Source of the DNA: CBDCTM01 sp965222005
Lineage (GTDB): Bacteria; Bacteroidota; Bacteroidia; Chitinophagales; Saprospiraceae
Reading direction: 5' to 3'
Assembly (NCBI GenBank): GCA_965222005.1
Contig: OZ244935.1
Location: forward strand, 4,154,001 to 4,218,000
DNA length: 64,000 nt
The number at the start of each line of letters is the position of its first letter. Position 1 is the stretch's first letter. The position numbers and the translations under genes are program-made. Shown piece by piece: positions 25,544-35,677 of the stretch. The notes beneath the pieces are model-generated. The model made no database searches, was not told the origin of the DNA, and saw nothing but the letters and a program-made list of their open reading frames with translations.

Positions 25544-26838
25544 CTGATTATAACGGATTGCATTGATTCCTAAAACCACCACGAGAAGCGGAAATGAGTA
25601 AATTATGCATCCAGTTTTTGTGATAAACAAAACCATTTAGTCTGGCAGCCGGACTTTTAAGAACTTGGCTGTCATCCCATGCACTGGGACAAGACGGAAC
25701 AAAATTATATAAAAGAGCAAAAGCTCGAAAGTTGTTTGACGTACTTTCAACAGAAGCATGAAACATCTGTGAATTAAAAGCATGTCGATTCATTGACCTC
25801 ATTAATCTGTCCAGCATATTGGAGGTTTTGTGGGCAGTTGGAAAATCTAAATGGACTAACCATCTGTTTTTTTTCTGGCAAAGTTTGAGGATGTTATTTT
25901 TCATAGGGCAATCCGTTAAATTAGCCATTGTCCATTCTCTAAGCCTTCTGATTTGTTGTGCAAGTTGCCTTTTAGAATCAGCTCTGTAGCAATCCCATAT
26001 TTTATCAGCTACCTGATCAAAATAAGTCTTGAGTTTTTTCGTAGCTCTGTCGCGAACTTTTAAAAAAGCATGAAGGAAGCACTCAATAATTACGACTTTG
26101 ACAAATAAATTTTTCCAGGCATTTTGAGTGGCCCACCATCCGTCTGTATTAAGGGTATGTGGCTGATAATCAGGGGATAAATCCAGTGCTTCGGTTTTAA
26201 AATCCTGATACCCAATCTGTAGCGATTCTGTATCAGCATGGGCACAGGCTGCCATTCCCAAAAAGCAGTTTTGACCAATGGTGGTTGCGATATAAGCACG
26301 TTGACCACCGACTTTAACATGGTGTTCGTCTGCTAATAAATCCTTAGGTAAAAGCTCCGGATTTTTTATTGTAGTGCCAACGATGCTGTATTGATGTAAG
26401 CAATAATATAGTCGATACCACAATGGAACCCCAAATTTCAATAAGAATAAAGGACCGGAAACTTCATCGGTTTTACCCCTGAAGTAAGGTAAAATAAAAC
26501 TTGGTCGTATTCGATAATTGATACCCGATATCTCTATCTTCCGTAGCTGAATATCCATCTTCTTGGACATCCGATCACGACCATTTAAACAATATCCATT
26601 TGCCATTTGTAAAGGAAAAAGTTCTGGATGTTGATCGTACAAAGATTGGATCACTTCATGCGCTATTGTATTATTCGTCAAAAAAATATCATATTCTGCC
26701 TCACTTATGGGCAGTACTATTGTCCGATTTTGCTTATCTTTAAGTGCCATTGATTTTGTTTCGTTTTATTAGTTACACTTAAAACATAAGCATTTTCAGT
26801 GGCTTTTTTTATTTATCAACGCAAAACGTTACAATCAG
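25544..26838 (-). mobile_element. Insertion sequence, copy 2 (1295 bp)
   Basis: Head-to-tail with copy 1, with the same ends (CTGATTATAACG and CGTTACAATCAG). About nine single-base differences and one 39-bp in-frame deletion separate the two copies. Its right end touches ACAATTTT at 26839-26846, the second half of the target duplication. Confidence 0.9.
25548..26750 (-). CDS. DDE-type transposase, copy 2, 13 residues deleted
   Basis: A 400-residue version of the neighbouring transposase. Residues FWALAFVFGKNAM or their equivalent (near 110-123 of copy 1) are missing through a 39-bp deletion, giving GVPLWYRLYY. The two aspartates and CxxH remain. The deleted segment precedes the first catalytic aspartate by about 30 residues, so activity may be reduced, though the frame is open. 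Confidence 0.85.
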   Translation of the reverse strand: MALKDKQNRTIVLPISEAEYDIFLTNNTIAHEVIQSLYDQHPELFPLQMANGYCLNGRDRMSKKMDIQLRKIEISGINYRIRPSFILPYFRGKTDEVSGPLFLLKFGVPLWYRLYYCLHQYSIVGTTIKNPELLPKDLLADEHHVKVGGQRAYIATTIGQNCFLGMAACAHADTESLQIGYQDFKTEALDLSPDYQPHTLNTDGWWATQNAWKNLFVKVVIIECFLHAFLKVRDRATKKLKTYFDQVADKIWDCYRADSKRQLAQQIRRLREWTMANLTDCPMKNNILKLCQKKNRWLVHLDFPTAHKTSNMLDRLMRSMNRHAFNSQMFHASVESTSNNFRAFALLYNFVPSCPSAWDDSQVLKSPAARLNGFVYHKNWMHNLLISASRGGFRNQCNPL

Positions 26839-26846
26839 ACAATTTT
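26839..26846. repeat. 8-bp target duplication, right copy
   Basis: ACAATTTT follows the right end of IS copy 2 and pairs with 24195-24202. Reading through it, AAT TTT CAT ACA continues in the frame of the split gene. Confidence 0.85.
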
Positions 26847-29783
26847 CATACATTTGATGTGCTTATTGATGACGACTCTGCTGATGCTACATTCAGCTCA
26901 AATGTCGATTGCCTTGAAGTCACTTTCACCAGCAACAATACCGGCGATACCCATAGCTGGGATTTCGGCGATGGAAGCCCGCTAAGCTCCGACCCCAATC
27001 CACCGCCACATACCTATATGAGCCCGGGAACATATACCGTAAGCCATACCGTGACCGATGCTTGTGGGACTACCACGGAAACTCAAACAATTACCGTATC
27101 CTCCTGCTTCTCCTGCAACTGCCCCTATGCAACTGCTGTGGGAACTCCGGGAGAAGAAGTGCTATTCTCCGATTTGGAAGATGCAGGGATATTACAAAAC
27201 GGAACAGTTGTAAACTTTTGTGTTGCCGGAACATTGGTATTTGACGAAGCCGTAGTATTTTTCGCTGGCTCAAATATAGCAATGGATGAAGGAGCCGAAT
27301 TGAGAGTTGAAAATAATAACATGCCAGGTACACCAGACCTCTGGCTAAACAACACCAATGTCTTTGGGGTTTGTAACCGTATGTGGAGAAGTATCACTGC
27401 CGAAGCTGGTAGTACTATACTGTTTCAAAACGGTACAACAATTTCAGACGCTCAATACGGTATAAATGCCACGACAAATGCCAATTTAAACATTTTGAAC
27501 AGTACCTTTGACAACAACTACACTGGCATCCATGGCGCAGATGGTCAATTTAACATGACAATAGTAGGCAGCACCTTCGATTGTACCACCGGCCTCCTTC
27601 CAGCCTTCGATGGCCAGTCGCCCGCACCGGGCAATTGCGGCTATGCCGGCATCCACCTGAGTACCGATGGCTACTATACGATTGGTAATACAGCTACAGC
27701 GGCCAACCAATTCCAAAACATTGGCAATGGCATTATTACATCCGGCTGCGGCATGACCCTGCGCAACAGCAATTTTTCCAATATCCAGCGCACCGCCTCC
27801 GAGCCCTATCCTTTTACCGGCTATGGGGTGCATGCTACGGCAGGCAATGCCAGCCGCGGGCAAATACTGGATCAAATCGGCAATGGAGAGGATGGTGCAG
27901 CCTCCTTTAGCAACTGCCATACCGGCATCTTTGCCAGCGGCATGATCGTCAACCGCATTAACGAAAACAATATGGGCGGCATGCAGCTGGGCGTATCCAT
28001 AGAGCATGCACCCTTTACAAGGGTGAATTACAACACCATAGGCGCTACTTCGAGAGGCGTGCAGGTTTATCAGGCCCATGCCGGCAGCATTGTACAAGTG
28101 GATCACAATACGATCAGCATCAGCGGCAACTTGAAAGGCAAGGGGATTGAGATCAACCAGACCGGCCTGGCTTCCGGAGACTTTAGGGTGGAATGGAACA
28201 GCATCACCATCGACGGCCAATTCACCAAAGGCATCCACCTGATCGCCAACGGTGGTACCCGCGTGACAGACAATGACGTATTGCTGAGCGGCGCTGTCAA
28301 CCGAAGCGCAGGTATCGAAATGGCAGGCAACCCCAATGGTTTTGTGAGCTGCAATACAGTGACGGGTACCGGCAACTTTAGCAGCCAGGATGTAGGCATG
28401 AGCGTGTGGAATGCCTCCGGAACTGCCTACGGCTGCAACCAGCTAAGCAGCACCCATACCGGCGCCCGCTTTAGTATGGCCAGCAGCAGCCCGGAGCTTT
28501 TTGGTACTACTATTTTTGATACCCACGAGATTGGCCTGCACCTCACCGCCTCGGCTGTTTTGGGTCCTCAAAACGGCAAAGGCAACCTATGGGAAGGCAG
28601 CTATGCGGATTTTGGGGCTTTGCATGAGGGAACTTTTGATTTATCCTTATTTTTTGTTGAAGAATCTCCTCTCAGCGATTTTTGGCCCAATCCTTATTAC
28701 CCACCTCTTTGGTTTCAAAACGGAGATAAAGAAGCGGAGCATTGTTTAATCCTGGCATGTGCTGAAGAAGAAATCCCGCCACCCGTTACGCACGAAATAG
28801 ACGACAGCATTGCCCTGGGCGGGCTAAGCCTGACCCAATACCAGGAGGAGGTGAACTGGCTGGCCAAACAGTACCTCTACGCCAAGCTGCACGAAAACAG
28901 CCACCTGATGCCGGAGGGCTCTGCTATGGCTGCTTTTTATGCTGCAGAATCGGCCGGCACCCTGGGCGCACTGTATGCGATCCGGGAATCCGCCAGCGGT
29001 TTATTTGCATCGGATACCATTACCACTGCAGCCTTCCATGCACAGCAGGAACACATTGGCCTCAACATCAACAAACTGGTGGATATTGATAGTACGCTGG
29101 TGACGGCTTCCTCCCAGGATAGCGTGTTATTGCTGGCCGACAAAGTGGCAGTGTGGACGGAAACCGATTCGCTGATGGGCCTGCAAAAGCAACTACTCGA
29201 TGGCCTGGCCATCGATCGCATAGCTGCGGCTCCGGTATTGATCGCCAACAATGCGGCTATCGGTGCGGCTACTTTGATGGAGCAAAATGAGCGGGATGTG
29301 AACGAGGTTTTGCTGAAAACGATGGTTTCCGGTATTTCCACCTTCGACAGTACCCAACTAGCTACGCTCAACCAGATCGCCAACCAATGCCCCATTAGCG
29401 GGGGCAGAGGGGTATTTATGGCCAGAGGATTGCTGGCCCCCTTCACCGATACGATCTATTACGATGATGAAACCGTACTCTGCCCGCCTCCTCAAAGCAG
29501 ACTGAGTCATGCAGTGGAGACTGTGGAAGAAGAGCACAGATTTAAAGTGTATCCCAATCCTGCAGGATATGCGCTCAACATAGAGAGCCAGTTAACTTAT
29601 TCCAATAATCTGGAAATTAATCTGGTCAGCTTGCTTGGACAAAACTTTGCATTGGAGAGATATCCAAGAGGGAATTCCAGCTATTCTTTCAATATTGCAC
29701 AGATTCCCCGTGGTGTCTATTTATTGACGATACGGAATGGAGAAGAGATTATATTTAAGGAAAAAATTGTACTTTTAAGATAG
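26847..29783 (+). pseudogene. 3' part of the split T9SS protein: PKD, beta-helix, sorting domain
   Basis: The open frame starts at 26799 inside the IS, but true coding resumes at 26847, in phase with 24202. It encodes a PKD domain (SWDFGDGSP, then SPGTYTV), a long parallel beta-helix-like region (short Asn/Gly/Ile repeats, about 150-650 of this part), a helical stretch, and a C-terminal T9SS type A sorting domain (KVYPNPAGYALNIES to the end, final KIVLLR). Joined to the 5' part the original protein is about 1771 residues. The 3' part has no signal peptide, so it is probably not secreted even if expressed. Confidence 0.88.
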
Positions 29784-29791
29784 CCTGACCA

Positions 29792-29821
29792 AGTAGCCCG
29801 GATCTTTTGGTTCGGGCTACT
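29792..29821 (+). terminator. Terminator-like hairpin after the T9SS gene
   Basis: A perfect 9-bp stem AGTAGCCCG/CGGGCTACT around a 12-nt loop lies 9 nt after the stop codon. No long T tract follows (CTAAATCCTTT), so termination may be weak. The same hairpin is duplicated at 32111-32140. Confidence 0.6.
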
Positions 29822-29834
29822 CTAAATCCTTTAC

Positions 29835-31547
29835 ATGCGAATTCTGATACTTCCTCTTTTGTTGTTAGTAGCTACTACAGGCTTTGGCCAAAAGCACGAT
29901 TATGTTTGGATATTGGGTTATAGCACTACTGATCCAGACCATAGTGTAATGAACTTTGATTTTAATGTAAGCCCCCCCTTAGTAAGTAGAAGGGAAAATA
30001 GCTCGATGCATTTTACGTTTGCCAATGCCACTATTTGTGATAGAGAGGGCAATTTGCTGTTTTATTCCAATGGCTTTTCTATTGCCAATGCAGATGATGA
30101 GACGATTGAAAATGGAGATGGATTGAATTTAAGTAATTTAAATTCTCGAAGCCAGGGAATATTATTATTGCCCAGCGATATAGATTCAGTCTTTTATTAT
30201 TTTAACGTAAATACCGTTGAAGATAATCACTATGGAGCATTGATCGATAAATTTTATTTTTCTGAAATACATCGTACAACAATGTACCCAGAAGGTGTAG
30301 TTATAGTAAAAAACCAGTTATTAATAGAAGATAGTCTTTCAGCGGGAGGGCTTACCTCTGTACGTCATGCCAATGGGCGGGACTGGTGGATTATGGTTCC
30401 CAAATTCATTTCCAATGGCTATTTTTCTTTCCTGCTTACTCCGAAGGGGATTGAGGAGCCTTTTTTTCAGCAAATAGGCAAAGTAATGAGTTGGCGGGAT
30501 TATAGCGGCCAGGCGGTATTTTCTCCCGATGGCAGCAAATATATCCGCTATGATATCGACAATGACCTGAATATTTTTGATTTCGATCGCTGTAGTGGTG
30601 TGCTTTCCAACCCCATCCATATACCCATCCACGATTTGGCGGATACGATAAATGGAGGAGGAGGGGTAGCGGTATCCCCCAATTCGCGCTTTGTGTATGT
30701 TTCTTCTACCACCTTGGCCTATCGCTTCGATTTATGGGCCAGTGATATTGCAGCGTCCAAAAAGGTCATTGCCGAATATGATGGCTTTCAGTCGCCTTTT
30801 GCCAGTACTTTTTATCTGGCCCAGTTGGCACCTGATGGCAATATCTATCTCAGTTGCACGAATGGCGTAAACGTCCTGCACGTCATCACCAATTCGGACT
30901 TCGAGGGGCTTTCGCGTTTTCGGCAGCATGCGGTGCCCTTGCCTACCTACAATGCTTTCGGCCTGCCCAACCTGCCGCACTACCGCCTGGGCCCCATAGA
31001 CGGCAGCGCCTGTGATACACTCGGCATCGACAACATCCCGCTGGCCCGCTTTCGGTATGATGTGATCGATTCGAGCGATCTGCTCACCCACTTTTTTACG
31101 GATCTGTCGGCCTATGAGCCTACCGCCTGGCATTGGGATTTTGGGGATGGCAGCACAAGCGATAGCCGCTATCCACTGCACAGCTTTCCGGGGCCGGGCA
31201 GCTACGAGGTCTGCCTGACGGTATCGAATGCCAATGGGGCGGATGAGTCCTGCCAAACGATAGACATCCTACTCACAGCTACGGATGAGCCTGCTGCATA
31301 TTTGGAAAGGGGCATCCGGCTTTTTCCCAATCCGGCGAGGGAGGTGCTGCATTTGCAGCGGGCAGAGCTATCTGCGCCGCTGCGCATGGAGCTGGTGGAT
31401 ATCAGCGGACGGGTGCTACTGCAAAGAACGGTAGCTGCGGGTATGGCAGAGGCGACTGTTGAAGTAAGCCACTTGGTGCCGGGGCTATATTTTTGTCGGT
31501 TTTATGATCGGGGAGTTTTGATTATCCATTCCATTGCCCTTTTTTAA
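29835..31547 (+). CDS. Secreted PKD protein with altered T9SS sorting domain, copy A
   Basis: A 570-residue exported protein: signal peptide 1-18 (ends GFGQ), a beta-propeller-like region (about 20-390, with AVFSPDGSKYIRYD and GVAVSPNSRFVYVSS blades), a PKD domain (HWDFGDGST to SYEVCLTVSNANG) and a T9SS sorting domain (RLFPNPAREVLHL). The last strand is wrong: copy B ends GVLLGVEKVVII while this one ends GVLIIHSIALF, because homology breaks near 31520 and repeat sequence follows. Export by T9SS may therefore be impaired. It is the left member of a 2.3-kb duplication. Confidence 0.85.
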   Translation: MRILILPLLLLVATTGFGQKHDYVWILGYSTTDPDHSVMNFDFNVSPPLVSRRENSSMHFTFANATICDREGNLLFYSNGFSIANADDETIENGDGLNLSNLNSRSQGILLLPSDIDSVFYYFNVNTVEDNHYGALIDKFYFSEIHRTTMYPEGVVIVKNQLLIEDSLSAGGLTSVRHANGRDWWIMVPKFISNGYFSFLLTPKGIEEPFFQQIGKVMSWRDYSGQAVFSPDGSKYIRYDIDNDLNIFDFDRCSGVLSNPIHIPIHDLADTINGGGGVAVSPNSRFVYVSSTTLAYRFDLWASDIAASKKVIAEYDGFQSPFASTFYLAQLAPDGNIYLSCTNGVNVLHVITNSDFEGLSRFRQHAVPLPTYNAFGLPNLPHYRLGPIDGSACDTLGIDNIPLARFRYDVIDSSDLLTHFFTDLSAYEPTAWHWDFGDGSTSDSRYPLHSFPGPGSYEVCLTVSNANGADESCQTIDILLTATDEPAAYLERGIRLFPNPAREVLHLQRAELSAPLRMELVDISGRVLLQRTVAAGMAEATVEVSHLVPGLYFCRFYDRGVLIIHSIALF

Positions 31548-31560
31548 CGCCAGCCCAGCT

Positions 31561-31905
31561 TATGGCGGGAGCTTGGCTATGCTGTATGGTGGCTGTCAGT
31601 TGAAATTAGTCAGCCGAGCCATTCCGCATTGCCGCATTTCCGTAAAGAAAACAGGGCGGTGGGAAGCCCCAAAGAGCAACCCACGAATAATCCGTCAAGC
31701 GAGGAAGTGGTGGAAAGTGGGCGGCTAAGCTGACCTGGTGGTGTATAAAACAGTGCTCACCTTTAAAGACGGATTATGGCTTGGGTTGTGAGCGGCTGTC
31801 AGCACTGTTTTTAGGAAATGAGGTACAGCGGCGGCGCTTTATGCCTGCCGGCCCAAAGGCGGGGTTACTTTTTGCCGCTGTAGGGAAAAAGTAACAGAAG
31901 GTTTT
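31561..31905. repeat. R1 repeat, copy 1, ending in a TACTTTTT hairpin
   Basis: About 345 bp shared with 34451-34775 and 35093-35417, this copy carrying a roughly 20-bp insertion near 31842. It ends in a perfect 10-bp hairpin GTTACTTTTT/AAAAAGTAAC (31864-31895). Frames inside it look spurious. The 31548-32153 gap holds this repeat, a sorting-domain remnant and a hairpin. Confidence 0.85.
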
Positions 31906-31943
31906 GGTGAAACCCAGACGCCAAATTTTTAGCCGGTGGCTAA

Positions 31944-32102
31944 TTGAATTTAGCGGGCCAATCCATAGTATTGGAGGATTATCCAGGTACTACAACTCAA
32001 TTTGTCCTGAATACGGCTAAAGTGCCAGATGGTGTCTATTTATTGACGATACGAGATGGAGAAGAGGTTTTATTTAAAGAAAAAATAGTACTTTTAAGAT
32101 AG
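31944..32102 (+). pseudogene. Orphan T9SS sorting-domain tail
   Basis: A 52-codon piece from 31944 to the TAG at 32100 reads LNLAGQSIVLEDY, then VPDGVYLLTIRDGEEV and KEKIVLLR, a recognisable C-terminal half of a type A sorting domain. A stop (TAA at 31941) precedes it in frame. It resembles the end of the split gene (29690-29783) and is followed by the same hairpin, so it is the left edge of the duplicated segment that carries copy B. Confidence 0.85.
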
Positions 32103-32110
32103 CCTGACCA

Positions 32111-32140
32111 AGTAGCCCGGATCTTTTGGTTCGGGCTACT
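32111..32140 (+). terminator. Terminator-like hairpin, duplicated copy
   Basis: Identical 9-bp stem AGTAGCCCG/CGGGCTACT as at 29792, 9 nt after the sorting-domain remnant and 14 nt before copy B. Confidence 0.6.
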
Positions 32141-32153
32141 CTAAATCCTTTAC

Positions 32154-33875
32154 ATGCGAATTCTGATACTTCCTCTTTTGTTGTTAGTAGCTACTACAGG
32201 CTTTGGCCAAAAGCACGATTATGTTTGGATATTAGGATATAATCCTGGTAACATTGGCCCAAATCTAGGGGTAATGAGCTTCGATTTTAATGTAAGCCCC
32301 CCCTTAGTGAGTAGAAGGGATAATAGCTCGATGCATTTTTCGTTTGTTAATGCTTGTATTGGAGATAAACAAGGCAGTTTGCTTTTTTATTCCAATGGCC
32401 TTTATATTGCCAATGAGAATGATAAAACTATTGAAAATGGTAATGCAATGAATCCTGGAGAAGTGAATCCCAGAGTTCAAGGTATTCAATTTTTGCCTTC
32501 TGCTCTAGATTCAATTACCTATTTTTTTAATCTTAGTAGTATCCTGGATAATCAATATGGTACATTGGTCAACCATCTTTATTATTCAGAAATACATCTG
32601 ACGGATTCGTTTCCTGGCGGAATTGTTGTTTTAAAAAATCAATTACTGTTGGAGGATACGCTCGCAAAAGGAAAGCTAACATCCACAAAACATGCTAACG
32701 GCCGGGATTGGTGGATTATGATTCCCAAATTCATTTCCAATGGCTATTTTTCTTTCCTGCTTACTCCGAAGGGGATTGAGGGCCCCTTTTTTCAGCAAGT
32801 AGGCAAAGTAATGAGCTGGCGCGATTATAGCGGCCAGGCGGTATTTTCTCCCGATGGCAGCAAATATATCCGCTATGATATCGACAATGACCTGAATATT
32901 TTTGATTTCGATCGCTGTAGTGGTGTGCTTTCCAATCCCATCCATATACCCATCCACGATTTGGCCGATACGGTAAATGGAGCAGGAGGGGTGGCGGTAT
33001 CCCCCAATTCGCGCTTTGTGTATGTGTCTTCCTACACAAAAGCTTATCGCTTTGATCTGTGGGCCAACAATATTGCAGCGTCCAAAAAGGTCATTGCCGA
33101 ATACGATGGCTTTCAATCACCCTTCAGTACGCGGTTTTATCTGGCCCAGTTGGCACCTGATGGCAATATCTATCTCAGTTGTACGAATGGTGTAAACGTC
33201 CTGCACATTATCACCAATCCAGACTTCGAGGGGCTTTCGAGCTTTCGGCAGCATGCGGTGCCCTTGCCTACCTACAATGCTTTTGGTCTGCCCAACCTGC
33301 CGCACTACCGCCTGGGGCCCATAGATGGCAGTGCCTGTGATACACTCGGCATCGACAACATCCCGCTGGCCCGCTTTCGGCATGATGTGATCGATTCGAG
33401 CGATCTGCTCACCCGCTTTTTTACAGATCTGTCGGCCTATGAGCCTACCGCCTGGCATTGGGATTTTGGGGATGGCAGCACAAGCGATAGCCGTTATCCA
33501 CTGCACAGCTTTCCGGGGCCGGGCAGCTACGAGGTCTGCCTGACGGTATCGAATGCCAATGGGGCGGATGAGTCCTGCCAAACGATAGACATCCTACTCA
33601 CAGCTACGGATGAGCCTGCTGCATATTGGGAAAGGGGCATCCGCCTTTTTCCCAATCCGGCGAGGGAGGTGCTGCATTTGCAGCGGGCAGAGCTATCTGC
33701 GCCGCTGCGCATGGAGGTGGTGGATATCAGCGGACGGGTGCTACTGCAAAGAACGGTAGCTGCGGGTATGGCAGAGGCGACTGTTGAAGTAAGCCACTTG
33801 GTGCCGGGGCTATATTTTTGTCGGTTTTATGATCGGGGCGTTTTGTTGGGGGTGGAGAAGGTGGTAATTATTTGA
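32154..33875 (+). CDS. Secreted PKD protein with T9SS sorting domain, copy B
   Basis: A 573-residue paralogue of copy A with an intact sorting domain ending EKVVII. Signal peptide, propeller-like region, PKD domain and sorting domain are in the same order. The first 30 residues and everything after about residue 175 are nearly identical to copy A, while residues 30-175 differ strongly, a mosaic typical of gene conversion. A cell-surface or secreted role follows from the sorting domain; binding partner unknown. Confidence 0.88.
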   Translation: MRILILPLLLLVATTGFGQKHDYVWILGYNPGNIGPNLGVMSFDFNVSPPLVSRRDNSSMHFSFVNACIGDKQGSLLFYSNGLYIANENDKTIENGNAMNPGEVNPRVQGIQFLPSALDSITYFFNLSSILDNQYGTLVNHLYYSEIHLTDSFPGGIVVLKNQLLLEDTLAKGKLTSTKHANGRDWWIMIPKFISNGYFSFLLTPKGIEGPFFQQVGKVMSWRDYSGQAVFSPDGSKYIRYDIDNDLNIFDFDRCSGVLSNPIHIPIHDLADTVNGAGGVAVSPNSRFVYVSSYTKAYRFDLWANNIAASKKVIAEYDGFQSPFSTRFYLAQLAPDGNIYLSCTNGVNVLHIITNPDFEGLSSFRQHAVPLPTYNAFGLPNLPHYRLGPIDGSACDTLGIDNIPLARFRHDVIDSSDLLTRFFTDLSAYEPTAWHWDFGDGSTSDSRYPLHSFPGPGSYEVCLTVSNANGADESCQTIDILLTATDEPAAYWERGIRLFPNPAREVLHLQRAELSAPLRMEVVDISGRVLLQRTVAAGMAEATVEVSHLVPGLYFCRFYDRGVLLGVEKVVII

Positions 33876-33915
33876 ATAAAGATGCCTCTACCTGACCAGT
33901 TAGATAGGTCCGGCG

Positions 33916-33947
33916 GGGTACTTTTGCACAATCGCCCCAAAGTACCC
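33916..33947. repeat. GGGTACTTT hairpin, copy 1 of 4
   Basis: A 9-bp stem GGGTACTTT/AAAGTACCC around a 14-nt loop. Other copies: 34328-34357, 34956-34985 and 35588-35617, each preceded by the same CCTGACCAGTTAGA(C/T)AGGTCC leader apart from single changes. Confidence 0.85.
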
Positions 33948-33953
33948 AAAAGG

Positions 33954-34272
33954 CATGGCAATGCCCTTTTAAACGCATGCTCAGCATACAGTACAGAAAT
34001 TTCGGCCTTATAGGTTTTACCGTTAAAAAATTCAAATAGCGAAAGCCAAATAGAGCGATCCGCGAGTGAAGCCGGCATCGAAAAGCCACCGCTTTCAAAC
34101 CCCGAACTACCAAGAGGCTGAACGGCTCGGATCGTGAGCGTGGGGATTTGGATTTTAGGTAAAAGATATAAAGCCTTGATTTTTTTGGTACTTTTTTGAT
34201 CAAGCAAAAAAGTACAAAGGGCCGTCCCCTGCCCGCCTCCCCAAAACAGATTGAACCATGTAGTGGAAACAG
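33954..34272. repeat. R2 repeat, copy 1 (319 bp)
   Basis: Nearly identical to 35678-35996 over 319 bp. Contains a 10-bp hairpin GTACTTTTTT/AAAAAAGTAC at 34188-34215 and ends in a fragment matching the split T9SS gene (CCCGCCTCCCCAAAACAGA). Minus-strand frames across it look like shadows. A degenerate copy of the hairpin half is at 37419-37444. Confidence 0.85.
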
Positions 34273-34400
34273 TGCAAAAAAACATACTCTAAAGATGCTC
34301 TACCTGACCAGTTAGACAGGTCCGGCGGGGTACTTTTGCAATCGCCCAAAAGTACCCAAAACGCTTGGCAAAAAAAACTCCCTCCGGTCAAACAGTTTTT

Positions 34401-35640
34401 GGCCGGGCCATCCCGCCCCTCGGACGCAAGTTCTGCTTCAATGTTTATCTTATGGCGGGAGCTTGGCGATGCTGTGTGATGGCTGTCAGTTGAAATTAGT
34501 CAGCCGAGCCATTCCGCATTACCGCATTTCCGTAAAGAAAACAGGGCGGTGGGAAGCCCCAAAGAGCAACCCACGAATAATCCGTCAAGCGAGGAAGTGG
34601 TGGAAAGTGGGCGGCTAAGGTGACCTGGTGGTGTATAAAACAGTGCTCACCTTTAAAGACGGATTATGGCTTGGGTTGTGAGCGGCTGGCAGCACTGTTT
34701 TTAGGAAATGAGGTACAGCGGCGGCGCTTTTTGGTTACTTTTTGCCGCTGTAGGGAAAAAGTAACAGAAGGTTTTAGTAAAACTCTAGCGCCAAATTTAT
34801 TCCGCAGCGATGCCAGACGGTACATACACAATCCAAAAAGTACAATGGACCGTACGCTGCCCGCCTCCTCAAAGCAGACTGAGCCAAACTGTGGAAACAG
34901 TAGAAAAAAACATACTCTAAAGATGCTCTACCTGACCAGTTAGACAGGTCCGGCGGGGTACTTTTGCAATCGCCCCAAAGTACCCAAAACGCTTGGCCAA
35001 TCATATGCTCTTCACCATGCAGGCACCCGCTCCCACGAGATTGGCCGGGCCACCCCGCCCCTCGACCGCAAGTTCTGCTTCAATGTTTATCTTATGGCGG
35101 GAGCTTGGCTATGCTGTGTGATGGCTGCCAGTTGAAATTAGTCAGCCGAGCCATTCCGCATTACCGCATTTCCGTAAAGAAAACAGGGCGGTGGGAGGCC
35201 CCAAAGAGCAACCCACGAATAATCCGTCAAGCGAGGAAGTGGTGGAAAGTGGGCGGCTAAGCTGACCTGGTGGTGTATAAAACAGTGCTCACCTTTAAAG
35301 ACGGATTATGGCTTGGGTTGTGAGCGGCTGGCAGCACTGTTTTTAGGAAATGAGGTACAGCGGCGGCGCTTTTTGGTTACTTTTTGCCGCTGTAGGGAAA
35401 AAGTAACAGAAGGTTTTAGTAAAACTCTAGCGCCAAATTTATTCCGCAGCGATGCCAGACGGTACATACACAATCCAAAAAGTACAATGGACCGTACGCT
35501 GCCCGCCTCCTCAAAGCAGACTGAGCCAAACTGTGGAAACAGTAGAAAAAAACATACTCTAAAGATGCTCTACCTGACCAGTTAGACAGGTCCGGCGGGG
35601 TACTTTTGCAATCGCCCAAAAGTACCCAAAACGCTTGGCC
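34401..35640. repeat. 642-bp tandem duplication (R1 copies 2 and 3)
   Basis: GGCCGGGCCA at 34401 recurs at 35043, and the following sequence is almost the same for 600 bp. Each unit holds R1 (34451-34775; 35093-35417), a GTTACTTTTT hairpin (34734-34765; 35376-35407), a T9SS gene fragment and a GGGTACTTT hairpin. No credible gene is in the 33876-36210 gap; it is wholly made of these repeats up to about 36000, and 36001-36180 shows nothing. Confidence 0.88.
34843..34920 (+). pseudogene. T9SS gene fragment (pre-sorting-domain linker)
   Basis: One frame reads RCPPPQSRLSQTVETVEKN and stops. It matches LCPPPQSRLSHAVETVEEE just before the sorting domain of the split gene (29490-29545). The same piece recurs at 35485-35562 and, shorter, at 34229-34291 and 35953-35996. 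Confidence 0.75.
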
Positions 35641-35677
35641 AAATAAACTCGCTCCGCTCAAACAGTATTTGCCACTG

